From a bacterium UBP4_UBA6127 (GTDB lineage: Bacteria > UBP4 > UBA4092): a stretch of DNA of 30,135 nucleotides. Position numbers and translations under genes: made by a program. Below are positions 22,471-30,135 of this stretch, in pieces (the stretch's first letter is position 1; every line of letters starts with the position of its first letter). Below the pieces are notes generated by a model. It saw only the letters and a program-made list of their open reading frames with translations, ran no database searches and had not been told where the DNA came from. The stretch lies in contig DIVR01000027.1 in NCBI GenBank assembly GCA_002428325.1, positions 1 through 30,135 on the forward strand, given 5' to 3'.

Positions 22471-23937
22471 TCATTGAACTGCTACCCGATAATACCAGAT
22501 ATTGGTTGGATTTCTCTGATATATTACAGTCTTCTCAGGAGAAAGATAAGAATTGAACCTTTGCAAGTCTTTCCGTAAATCTTTTTCTATCCAGGGAGGC
22601 CGCAACCGGGTCTGGTGGTCAATCACCAAATCAGCGGTTACCGGAGATTCAAAGAATTGCCTGATTTTTATTCCTTCCTTTTCAAGGTCGGCGAAAAAGA
22701 GGGAATCCCCTGAAAACAAGAAACAGATGGAAGCCTCCGGGTGAGATTGATGATATTGATAAATAAATTCTTTCACCCGGCTGATTTCCTCCGTAGTGAT
22801 ATACGGAGACATCGAGGGTATCTTCATCCCCAGCCAGTTATATCCGGTAGCATATTTCCAGGGAGGGACCACTGCTTCCACCCGAATATTCACTGCCAAC
22901 AAAATTAAAACCAGTAAAATCTTCAGATAAATCCCCTGCACATTTTTAAACTTATCCTGATGAAGGAAAATCCAGTTTAATCCTGATTTGACCAGAAGAA
23001 GAGTCAAAATGAGATAAAACAAAACTATGTGGATGCCATACCAGATTTCCTGCCCAATGGTGCAAGCCAAAAAACCGGGAATACCCAAAGCCAACAGAAA
23101 CCCGTTTTCCTTTTTTCTGATGCCGAAATATATAATCCAGAAAAGGCAAACCGCCGCAACCAGGTAATTTTGAATTTTCAGAAGGGTGGGAATTTGTGAA
23201 TACCCCAGTTTCCTTCTGAACTGCATTGCCATATCCATCTGGAACTCATTCCAATGGGTGCCAATCAGGTAAAAATAACCCAGCCAGGATAAAATCACAC
23301 CCCCTACAATGAACCATTCACCCCATCGGGGTTTAAATGCCAGCAGGGCCTCTCGGGAGTCTTTATGGATACAGGCATACAAAAACAAACCCGCCAGATA
23401 ATAGATACCATTGGGATGAAACAGGAGAGAACACCCTACCATTCCCAACCCGGCAAAATACCATCGGTTATAAAACAGCCAATACCCTGCTATCACGGAT
23501 AAAAGCATGAGGGTATCCATTCTCCCCAAGTTTCCAGCTAGGATAAATTGGGGATGTAATAAAAACAGGCAGGCCAGCAATAAGTATCCATTTCCAAACC
23601 CATTTCTCCGAAGCAGGCTGATAAAGAGAATAAAAAACAATAAAAGATAAAACAGGGATACAGCTCGGCCAATAGCATAGGTGAATCCGGTTATTTTCAG
23701 AATCAACCCGGTAACCACCATATACCCAGGAGGCATGATAAGAATCATTCGGGAAGCATTCATCACCGGGGTGAAGATGGAGCCGGTCTGAGAAAAGGCA
23801 ATGGAGGGCCAGATGAAAGTGGCATCATCATTCCAGGGGACCGGGAAACTAAACCCTGCCAGGTTATGCAGGCCAATATGCAGCAGAAGAAGGGTAATAA
23901 TCAGCCCATATCGAATCCATCGATCTCGAAGTTTCAA
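22471..23937 (-). CDS. GT-C integral membrane glycosyltransferase (ArnT/PMT-like)
   Basis: The 488 residues carry about ten membrane helices and the GT-C signature in the first extracytoplasmic loop: PVPWNDDATFIWPS with Asp37-Asp38, followed by the MPPGYMVVTGLILKITG helix. Such enzymes use polyprenyl-phosphate sugars as donors on the outer face of the inner membrane. The C-terminal part (about 370-488) is soluble. The gene lies 14 bases after the GT4 gene at 23952 and 48 before the GT4 gene at 21271. In this context it may decorate the polymer or its lipid carrier after flipping. The donor and acceptor are unknown. Confidence 0.8.
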   Translation of the reverse strand: MKLRDRWIRYGLIITLLLLHIGLHNLAGFSFPVPWNDDATFIWPSIAFSQTGSIFTPVMNASRMILIMPPGYMVVTGLILKITGFTYAIGRAVSLFYLLLFFILFISLLRRNGFGNGYLLLACLFLLHPQFILAGNLGRMDTLMLLSVIAGYWLFYNRWYFAGLGMVGCSLLFHPNGIYYLAGLFLYACIHKDSREALLAFKPRWGEWFIVGGVILSWLGYFYLIGTHWNEFQMDMAMQFRRKLGYSQIPTLLKIQNYLVAAVCLFWIIYFGIRKKENGFLLALGIPGFLACTIGQEIWYGIHIVLFYLILTLLLVKSGLNWIFLHQDKFKNVQGIYLKILLVLILLAVNIRVEAVVPPWKYATGYNWLGMKIPSMSPYITTEEISRVKEFIYQYHQSHPEASICFLFSGDSLFFADLEKEGIKIRQFFESPVTADLVIDHQTRLRPPWIEKDLRKDLQRFNSYLSPEKTVIYQRNPTNIWYYRVAVQ

Positions 23938-23951
23938 CCCAGTCTATCCTT

Positions 23952-25148
23952 TCAATCTTGAGCCATCAGTTTTTCAATAAGTTCCAAGTATTGTAACATG
24001 AGGGTTTGCCAGTCGAATTGGGCAGATTTCTCCTCCCCATTTCGGCGATAGAGATTTAATTTATCAGGGTTGTTTGTGAGGTCTATCACCGCCCGGGCAA
24101 AGGAAGAAGAGTCATACTTCACTCCCACCCCCACCTGTAAATCATCCAACAGGTCTTTCATTTCACCGACTTCTGTGGCAATAACAGGAAGCCCGGCTGC
24201 CATATATTGGAATAATTTCAAGGGACAGGCATATTCCCAAAGGAGTCCCGGTTCAGAAAGTATCAATCCCACATCCGCCTGTTTGAACCAGCCAGGCAGT
24301 TCCGAAGCCTGCAGCCTCCCGGTAAACTGCAGATGGTTAGAGACTCCTTCGGATTCGGATAGCTTCTTTAAATCAGACAGACAGGGACCGTCGCCAATAA
24401 TAATCATTTTCATGTCAGGTATTCGAGAAAGCATCTCCCGCATAGCCCCAACAGCAATCTGAACTCCAGCCCATTTTTCCATGGAGCCGGCATATATTAA
24501 AGTGAAGGGATGAGGCCGTGCCTCTTTATGGATATCTTTATACAACAAAAGATTTACGCCATTCGGGATATAGTGGAGATGGGAAGCTCCCTGTTTTTTT
24601 CTAAGTTCAATCAATCTCCGGCTGACAGAAATAACCCTGTCAGCATCCAGGATACCGCAGATTTCCTGTTCCCGAAGGGCAAAAGCCCGAAGTCCCTTAG
24701 AAAACCCGGGGAAATAATCAGTATCATCATAAATAAAATACCGGGCAGCCCCGATATCCTTGAGTTTTCGGGCTATCCGGGAAGGGCCTGGCGCCTCGCT
24801 GATGACTAAATCATAACAGGCCGGATTCTGTTTTCTGAATTGCCGATAAATCCATGGATCCTGAAGGAGAGTGCTGAGAATCCCATCCAGGGGCAGCCGC
24901 CGAATCCCAATCCAGGTCAGGTTCCCATCGGCTCTGATTTTAATATGGGATTTTTGGAAAAAATCAGAGACTCCTTCTTTGAATTTAGCCCAGGTTCCCG
25001 TTACATCCTTATCATAACAACGGTCATAAAAGAGGATATCGACCCTATCAGCCTTTAGTCTCAGGGCATCTATCAGGGGATGTACCCGATGATAAGGAAG
25101 GGTTTCTAAATCATCCTGGCATATTAATAAGACACGATTCAAGTTCAT
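23952..25148 (-). CDS. GT4-family glycosyltransferase with altered EX7E region
   Basis: This 398-residue GT-B protein has an atypical N-terminal half (RVLLICQDDLETLPYHRVHPLIDAL). Its C-terminal domain is GT4-like: FTLIYAGSMEKWAGVQIAV (216-234), MKMIIIGDGP and NHLQFTGRL. The acceptor-side helix reads LKLFQYMAAGLPVIATE, with Gln314 where most relatives have Glu, so the second catalytic-region acid is changed. It overlaps the GT2 gene by four bases. The fold is certain; activity may differ from standard retaining GT4 enzymes. Confidence 0.88.
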   Translation of the reverse strand: MNLNRVLLICQDDLETLPYHRVHPLIDALRLKADRVDILFYDRCYDKDVTGTWAKFKEGVSDFFQKSHIKIRADGNLTWIGIRRLPLDGILSTLLQDPWIYRQFRKQNPACYDLVISEAPGPSRIARKLKDIGAARYFIYDDTDYFPGFSKGLRAFALREQEICGILDADRVISVSRRLIELRKKQGASHLHYIPNGVNLLLYKDIHKEARPHPFTLIYAGSMEKWAGVQIAVGAMREMLSRIPDMKMIIIGDGPCLSDLKKLSESEGVSNHLQFTGRLQASELPGWFKQADVGLILSEPGLLWEYACPLKLFQYMAAGLPVIATEVGEMKDLLDDLQVGVGVKYDSSSFARAVIDLTNNPDKLNLYRRNGEEKSAQFDWQTLMLQYLELIEKLMAQD

Positions 25149-26113
25149 GGTTTCAACGCCTGTTTACCTGTTTGAGGTTTCAACAACCCGGTCAGGTACC
25201 CTGCCAGGTTGCCCAAATCAATGATAGCTTTCACCAAGGCTCCGGGAAATACTAAACTCCAATCATTTTGATTTGCAGCCAGTTTTAGGCCTGAATAAAA
25301 CAAAAGGACTCCATACCCCAGAAGAGAAGCTGCCGCCAGCAAAGAATTCCAGAACCCTGCTGCCAGGAATCCCAGTAAGATAAGATAGGCAGAGGCTGTC
25401 TTCAAGATAGTCTTTTGATAAAAACCACCCTGGGCATTCCCCTTGGAATAATGGAATGCTTTTAAAAAGATTTTCTCCACCGTGCCTGGAGGAGGCCAAT
25501 TCACCACCGCCTCCGGGATAATCAGGAATCGGGCTCCGGCATCTAATAATTTCTGGTTAAACAGGGTATCTTCCCCTGTCAACAATAGATATTCAGGATA
25601 GCCTCCGGCCCTTTCCCAGATGATGCGGGTGAAAGCAATATTCCGGGAAGAAACCAGCAGTAGGGATGTTTTTTCTTTCTCAGCCGGCACGGTAAAATAT
25701 CCACCCGCTGCTTTTTGAATTAAATTTTGGCTGACCGGAAGGGTAATTCCCCCACAAACATCCAGGGGCTCACCTCGTAAAAGGGGTTCGGCCAGTTTTT
25801 CCAGCCAGTTGGAAGAGACACGGCATCCGGCATCCGTAACTGCTATTAAATCATGATGGGCTTCTCGGATGGCTCGGTTTCTTCCCATAGCAATATTTCC
25901 CAATTCCTCAATCAAGATAAGGTTTGGATTCCGGGAGAGATATTCATTTCGGATAATCCGGCAGGTATCATCTGAGGACCCTCCATCCACCAGGATGATT
26001 TCCTGAGGATGGCAAGTCTGGGCCAGCAGTGCATCCAGAAAAGACCGGACAGAAGATTCTTCATTTTTCAGAGTTGCAATCACGGAAACAGGGATAATTC
26101 TAGGCCTAGGCAT
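25145..26113 (-). CDS. GT2-family glycosyltransferase
   Basis: The 322-residue protein has a GT-A domain with VSVIATLKNEESSV, the nucleotide site LVDGGSSDDT (41-50), and AVTDAGCRVSSNWLEKL (91-107). The last motif replaces the usual DSD by a TDAG form seen in one branch of GT2 enzymes. GEDTLFNQKLLDAG carries the catalytic Asp. Two or three C-terminal helices (about 240-310) anchor it in the membrane. It overlaps the polymerase-like gene by eight bases and the next GT4 gene by four, so translation is tightly coupled. Confidence 0.9.
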   Translation of the reverse strand: MPRPRIIPVSVIATLKNEESSVRSFLDALLAQTCHPQEIILVDGGSSDDTCRIIRNEYLSRNPNLILIEELGNIAMGRNRAIREAHHDLIAVTDAGCRVSSNWLEKLAEPLLRGEPLDVCGGITLPVSQNLIQKAAGGYFTVPAEKEKTSLLLVSSRNIAFTRIIWERAGGYPEYLLLTGEDTLFNQKLLDAGARFLIIPEAVVNWPPPGTVEKIFLKAFHYSKGNAQGGFYQKTILKTASAYLILLGFLAAGFWNSLLAAASLLGYGVLLFYSGLKLAANQNDWSLVFPGALVKAIIDLGNLAGYLTGLLKPQTGKQALKP

Positions 26114-27578
26114 CCATTTCTCCCTTCTCCGGCAGTTGAGACAGAATCTCGGCTTTTCTCATTAAGGCAATCACTAAAACAAAGGTTATCCCGGTTTGAA
26201 ATACCAGGCTGAAATAAAGAAAAACGGGATACGCAAACAACATTCCCAGTAATCCTGCTTTTAAATCAGGAAGGCATCCCTGCCGATAGATCCTGATAAA
26301 ATGAATCCAGAGACTTAGAAATGACAGAGTCAGGAGAATCATCCCCAGATATCCGCATTTAGCGGTCCAATTGGAAAAAATCACATGGGTCATCCGGTGG
26401 CTGGTCAAGGTTTTATCGGCATAGGAAGCAAGAGATCCCCGTCCCGGCTGATAGTAATATTCTTCCCAGATTCCACCCCACCCCAATCCCCAACCAAGAG
26501 ATTCTTTCTGTTGGAGGGTCTCATGGACATTAAAAAACTCTACCACCCGGTCTCCCGCTGACATATCTTTTTTTAAATCCTGGGTGGCGGCAAATACTGA
26601 AGTGAATGTTTCTGTTAATTTCTGGAGATGGGCAGGTTGCAGGAAAAGGCTCAACCCGGACAAAGAACATCCCAGTAATCCAAAAATCAAATAAATTCGC
26701 CAGTTCAATCTCTGGCAGAGAAAAAATATCACCAGCCCCATCAGGGTAAACAAGGCCAAGGCCCTGCCGATATTCAGATAAATAACTGCCAAACCTGCCA
26801 GGATGAAAAAATAAGCAATTCCCGTCCGGCCCGGAGTTAATTGTTTCCGCTGTTGCATGACCCATGCCAGAAGCACAAAGACCGGCCAAACCATGACAGT
26901 ATCATCTGTCCCATTCAAAAGAGGCTTACGAATCCTGCCTACCACCGCCAACAGGTTATGATAGTTAGCTGTAATATAATGCAGAAATTCCAGAGGAATG
27001 GTCAGGCTCAACAGGAGAACTATAAATAACAGAGTCCGGCGATAAGCAACCCGGTCCTGCAGGGTCATTAATACCAGCCAATACATCAGTAATCCATAAA
27101 CCCAGGGTTGGATTTCAGCAAAGATATTTTTCATTTCATTATTCCTGAACAGCCCAATGACAATCCCCAAACTTATGACTATGCCAATAACGTAATATTC
27201 AACCCGGCCGCTGAAAAGGTTTTTGATTGTTCCCGCTTTCAGATGCCGAAGAGTCATGACATACAGGGAAGATAACAGGAGAATATCAAAAACCGATAAG
27301 GGTCCCAGGAAATTATGGAAATAAATGGTGGCGGCCTCATACCCATAATAAGTTTCATACATGACATTATTGGGAAAGGAATCCTGAGTAAAAAAGGCAA
27401 GTAGAACCAGCCAGAGGACCAGCCAGGGGCGATTCAGGCCTTTCACCAGGATAATAGGCAGGCAAATCAGCAGAAAACCAACCACCGGCATAAAATAGGC
27501 AGGATGATACCAGGTTGCCATATTCAGGAAAATCCCGGCAACCAGGAAAAATATCATGACTCCATAATCCAGTATCAT
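26106..27578 (-). CDS. Wzy/O-antigen-ligase-like membrane protein
   Basis: This 490-residue protein has about 11-12 membrane helices and one large extracytoplasmic loop (about 325-395). The loop includes GDRVVEFFNVHETLQQKESLGWGLGWGG and SHRMTHVIFSNWTAKCGYLGM. The Arg- and His-containing loop followed by a helix is the layout of O-antigen polymerases and ligases (Wzy, WaaL, EpsE/ExoQ types). With a Wzx-like flippase in the same operon, a polymerase role is likeliest, but a ligase cannot be excluded because sequence does not separate them well. It starts four bases after the methyltransferase stop. Confidence 0.75.
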   Translation of the reverse strand: MILDYGVMIFFLVAGIFLNMATWYHPAYFMPVVGFLLICLPIILVKGLNRPWLVLWLVLLAFFTQDSFPNNVMYETYYGYEAATIYFHNFLGPLSVFDILLLSSLYVMTLRHLKAGTIKNLFSGRVEYYVIGIVISLGIVIGLFRNNEMKNIFAEIQPWVYGLLMYWLVLMTLQDRVAYRRTLLFIVLLLSLTIPLEFLHYITANYHNLLAVVGRIRKPLLNGTDDTVMVWPVFVLLAWVMQQRKQLTPGRTGIAYFFILAGLAVIYLNIGRALALFTLMGLVIFFLCQRLNWRIYLIFGLLGCSLSGLSLFLQPAHLQKLTETFTSVFAATQDLKKDMSAGDRVVEFFNVHETLQQKESLGWGLGWGGIWEEYYYQPGRGSLASYADKTLTSHRMTHVIFSNWTAKCGYLGMILLTLSFLSLWIHFIRIYRQGCLPDLKAGLLGMLFAYPVFLYFSLVFQTGITFVLVIALMRKAEILSQLPEKGEMDA

Positions 27579-27582
27579 CGGT

Positions 27583-28554
27583 TTATTTTTCTGGTTTTTG
27601 ATATGCTAAAAACCATTCTCCTATCTGTCGGTCAGAAGAGATGCCCAAAACTAACGGGGCTACGATTCCCAGGAGGACATCAGCTGTTTCCCGAAAAAAG
27701 GCCCGGCTTGCCAACCATCGGCAGCAGGAATGAAAACCCCTGAAAAATCTGGACTGTTCTCCATAATCAGAAGAAAACTTATGGTTATAATGCTCTACGG
27801 CCCATAAGAATCCATATAATTTTACTCTTTTTACCGGTAAATACCCTATCGATTGAATCAGCATATCCAAATCAGGCAGGAATTCAAGGCCCAGATGCCC
27901 TGGTCTCCTGATAAAATCCTTTTGGTAAAGGTCCGGATATTGGCGGGCAAATCGAAACAAAAAATGGTCGGCATCAGTCTCCGCAAACAATATTAAGAAT
28001 CCCCCCGGTTTTAGTATTCTGATAATTTCCTTAAGAAATATTATTTTTTCAGAACGGGGCAGATGCCCAATCAGATGGGATGCCAGCACCCCGTCAAAGT
28101 GATTATCCGCAAAGGGTAATTGCAGGACATTCCCCTGGACAACCTCAGGATAAACAGCTCGGGCCATTTGGAGAGACCCCAGGGAAATATCATATCCTGT
28201 TACTTTCCCCAGCCGGGTAAACTGTTCAGTTCCACCGCCACAGCCTAAATCCAGGAATTCTCCTCCGGAAGGCAGGGACAACCGGTTCAAAACCCGGTAA
28301 GGACGGGCATTGATATTCAACATTCTTTCCAGTCTCCAGAATGATTTTAGAACCGGAAACCGCCGGACTGTCTCAGGATATAGATAATGGGTCTGGGTAA
28401 ATTTACCTTCATAGAAGGAATCCATCTCCGGGGCAAAAAGAGGGATTTTATCTCGAAGAGGGTATTCTTTGCCACACGGGGGGCAATATAAACATGTCGC
28501 CTTGCTGATCAACTCTCCATGGCAGGAGGGACAGATTAATGCAGGCGGAGTCAT
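27583..28554 (-). CDS. Zinc-ribbon plus SAM methyltransferase fusion
   Basis: The N-terminal 40 residues form a small zinc ribbon of the Trm112-like type: ICPSCHGEL (Cys8, Cys11) and YCPPCGKEYPLRDKIPLF (Cys24, Cys27). A class I methyltransferase domain follows, with FLDLGCGGG (100-108), VTGYDIS, NVLQLPFADNHFDGVLASHLIGHLP and ILKPGGFLILF. The C-terminal 100 residues are less typical and may bind the substrate. The gene lies inside the polysaccharide operon, overlapping the flippase gene by four bases. Methylation of a sugar, or capping of the growing glycan end, is plausible. The fold is sure; the substrate is not. Confidence 0.85.
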   Translation of the reverse strand: MTPPALICPSCHGELISKATCLYCPPCGKEYPLRDKIPLFAPEMDSFYEGKFTQTHYLYPETVRRFPVLKSFWRLERMLNINARPYRVLNRLSLPSGGEFLDLGCGGGTEQFTRLGKVTGYDISLGSLQMARAVYPEVVQGNVLQLPFADNHFDGVLASHLIGHLPRSEKIIFLKEIIRILKPGGFLILFAETDADHFLFRFARQYPDLYQKDFIRRPGHLGLEFLPDLDMLIQSIGYLPVKRVKLYGFLWAVEHYNHKFSSDYGEQSRFFRGFHSCCRWLASRAFFRETADVLLGIVAPLVLGISSDRQIGEWFLAYQKPEK

Positions 28555-30008
28555 CCCCGAGTCCCCGCCAGAGATTTAATTTTATTGATAAAAAGGGCTC
28601 TTTCTTCCTTATGGGAATGCAACAGGCACCATCCCAAGACCAGGATAACTCCCAAGCCCATTCCACCTACACCATAATTTCTCAGGTTGATGCAAATCCA
28701 GATTAAAACCAGACCGGTTACAGAAAGAAGCAGATTGCTCCAACTCATCTTGAACCGGGTTAATTGGTAAAGACAGACTAAATTGGCGATAAAGATAATC
28801 GAGGAGGCAATCAAACAACCCAGGGCAAATCCCAAAGCACCATATCGGGGTAATAACAGGAGAATACTGATGCCGTAAAGAGTGGCATATCCAACCGTCA
28901 GCCAGAAATTAGGTTTTAACCGGTTACGGGCAAGAAATACTAATCCAGTGGTCCAAACCCAGACTCTCAATATCTCTGCCAGCAGGATATAAATCAGGAT
29001 AGTTTCAATGACCCTGAACTCACGGGTCAAAAGAATATCCACTAAAGGCCGAAATAAAACCAGCAGGCCGGCCGCAGCAGAAAACCCCAGCAATCCCACT
29101 AACCGCATGGAAGTTTCCAACTCCGAATTAATGGCCTGATTATCCTTTAATTCACTGAGCCGGGGAAATAAATAAGTACTGATAGATTCCTGCACAATTA
29201 AATAATAGATGCCAAAATAGAGGGCTCCCTGGACAATCCCATTGACTTCCAAACCGGATATTTCCACAATTTTCAGCCGAACCAGGAATTGAACCCCATA
29301 GAGCAACAGATTGGTGGTCATCACCACCGCTGAAAATTTAAAAAGCCGTTGAATCAATGAATAATCCAACCTAAAGCGGGGAATTAACAGCTCTTTAACC
29401 GGATTCAAATAAATAAATAAAAGGGAGGCGGCCAGGAATAAACTATTGATCAGGAAGAGGGCCCATAATATCCCATTGACCCCATTCCATTTCACCAGGA
29501 AATAGGTGCCTATCACCCCCAGCAACGTGGCAGAAAACTGCACCATTGCCAGTCGGAAGAAGGATTTCACCCCTTTCAATCCAGCCATCAATAAGTTTGC
29601 CAGGGTATATATAGGCAAAGACCAGGTCAGAAGTATAAAGAAAAATCGGGAAGTGGATGAACCCATCAGAGAACTTCTATAGGCTAATCCAAAGATGGAA
29701 ACCAGGAAACTTACAATCAGCGAGACCACCAGAGAAAGGCTCCAGGCAGTAGCCCAAAGGTTAGAAACAGCTTCGTCATCCTGTTCAGCTTTAAATTCAC
29801 TTAGAAACTTGGTAACTGCCATGAATAAGGTCATCGACCCCAGAGCATAGAGTAAATACAGGTAACTGTTGACCAGTCCCAGCACACCCATTCCAACCAC
29901 CCCGGTGAAATGGGCAATAATTTTCTGTTTCGCCAGGTTCAGGACAGCTACCAGGATATTGGTAAATCCCATCAGAAAAGCTGTCTTATAAAATGCACGA
30001 TTGGTCAC
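28551..30008 (-). CDS. Wzx-type oligosaccharide flippase (MOP superfamily)
   Basis: The 485 residues contain 12-14 membrane helices with the MVF/MOP layout of polysaccharide flippases. The N-terminus reads MTNRAFYKTAFLMGFTNILVAVLNLAKQKIIAHFTGVVGMGVLGL, with basic loops such as KFLSEFKAEQDDEAV. It should move the lipid-linked repeat unit from the cytoplasmic to the outer leaflet for the Wzy-like enzyme. The start is GTG at 30008 without a Shine-Dalgarno, just after a TATAAT. A later ATG (residue 13) also lacks one, so the start is uncertain. It is the first gene of the eight-gene operon inside this window. Confidence 0.85.
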   Translation of the reverse strand: MTNRAFYKTAFLMGFTNILVAVLNLAKQKIIAHFTGVVGMGVLGLVNSYLYLLYALGSMTLFMAVTKFLSEFKAEQDDEAVSNLWATAWSLSLVVSLIVSFLVSIFGLAYRSSLMGSSTSRFFFILLTWSLPIYTLANLLMAGLKGVKSFFRLAMVQFSATLLGVIGTYFLVKWNGVNGILWALFLINSLFLAASLLFIYLNPVKELLIPRFRLDYSLIQRLFKFSAVVMTTNLLLYGVQFLVRLKIVEISGLEVNGIVQGALYFGIYYLIVQESISTYLFPRLSELKDNQAINSELETSMRLVGLLGFSAAAGLLVLFRPLVDILLTREFRVIETILIYILLAEILRVWVWTTGLVFLARNRLKPNFWLTVGYATLYGISILLLLPRYGALGFALGCLIASSIIFIANLVCLYQLTRFKMSWSNLLLSVTGLVLIWICINLRNYGVGGMGLGVILVLGWCLLHSHKEERALFINKIKSLAGTRG

Positions 30009-30016
30009 GGGAAAGT

Positions 30017-30022
30017 ATTATA
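30017..30022 (-). promoter_or_regulatory. -10 box next to the flippase start, possible leaderless mRNA
   Basis: A perfect TATAAT on the minus strand lies eight bases before the GTG start. Transcription would begin about one or two bases upstream of the GTG, leaving almost no leader. No good -35 is present at 16-18 bases. Bases 30023-30135 hold no other gene that I can see. Confidence 0.4.
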
Positions 30023-30135
30023 ACGGCAACCCTGAGCTTTGGGGAATCAAAAAGAAGAGATTTCTCAATTATCCCTGCCGGGAATCGAAGATAACCCTAT
30101 TACCCGGATATCAATAAATACCCGGCATCAATAAT

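Overview
This is bacterial chromosome: dense operons, Shine-Dalgarno starts, sigma70-type promoters and intrinsic terminators. A complex I membrane arm, separate SecD and SecF, a second-type EF-G, a WecA/TagO-like initiating transferase and a Wzx/Wzy-type glycan cluster fit a free-living, probably Gram-negative bacterium from a poorly sampled lineage. I cannot assign a phylum from the sequence. Most genes are moderate in GC, but three stretches (about 1-1050, the 8975-9640 intergenic, and 14760-16390) are clearly AT-rich.

Layout. 1-1360 (minus): the 5' part of a secreted protein gene cut by the window edge, a small zinc-ribbon protein, and an orphan AtpZ-like membrane protein. 1549-8974 (minus): the operon nuoA-H-J-K-L-M-N, the proton-pumping membrane arm of complex I, with no peripheral-arm genes (B, C, D, E, F, G, I) and a good promoter at 9049-9077. 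9470-14692 (plus): secD, secF and an EF-G2-type GTPase. secD has a strong promoter, a hairpin and a possible leader ORF. The EF-G2 gene has a roughly 155-nt rod-like leader whose 3' arm contains the Shine-Dalgarno and the GTG start.

14760-16390 is an AT-rich island: a 143-residue orphan protein, a run of inverted repeats, a 36-codon gene and a Cas2-like (SinR-family) small protein, with strong hairpins between and after the genes. This is the least explained part of the window. 16389-18727 (plus) is a three-gene unit: HAD hydrolase, SAM methyltransferase and PHP-type histidinol-phosphatase-like protein. A perfect 45-nt palindrome follows it.

18904-30008 (minus) is a surface-polysaccharide locus. 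In transcription order it encodes a Wzx-type flippase, a zinc-ribbon/methyltransferase fusion, a Wzy/O-antigen-ligase-like protein, a GT2, a GT4, a GT-C membrane glycosyltransferase, another GT4 and another GT2. An intrinsic terminator then separates it from a WecA/TagO-like polyprenyl-phosphate sugar-phosphate transferase. The likely scheme is initiation on undecaprenyl phosphate, cytosolic extension by GT2/GT4 enzymes, flipping, then polymerisation and GT-C decoration outside. No sugar-nucleotide synthesis genes lie in the window.
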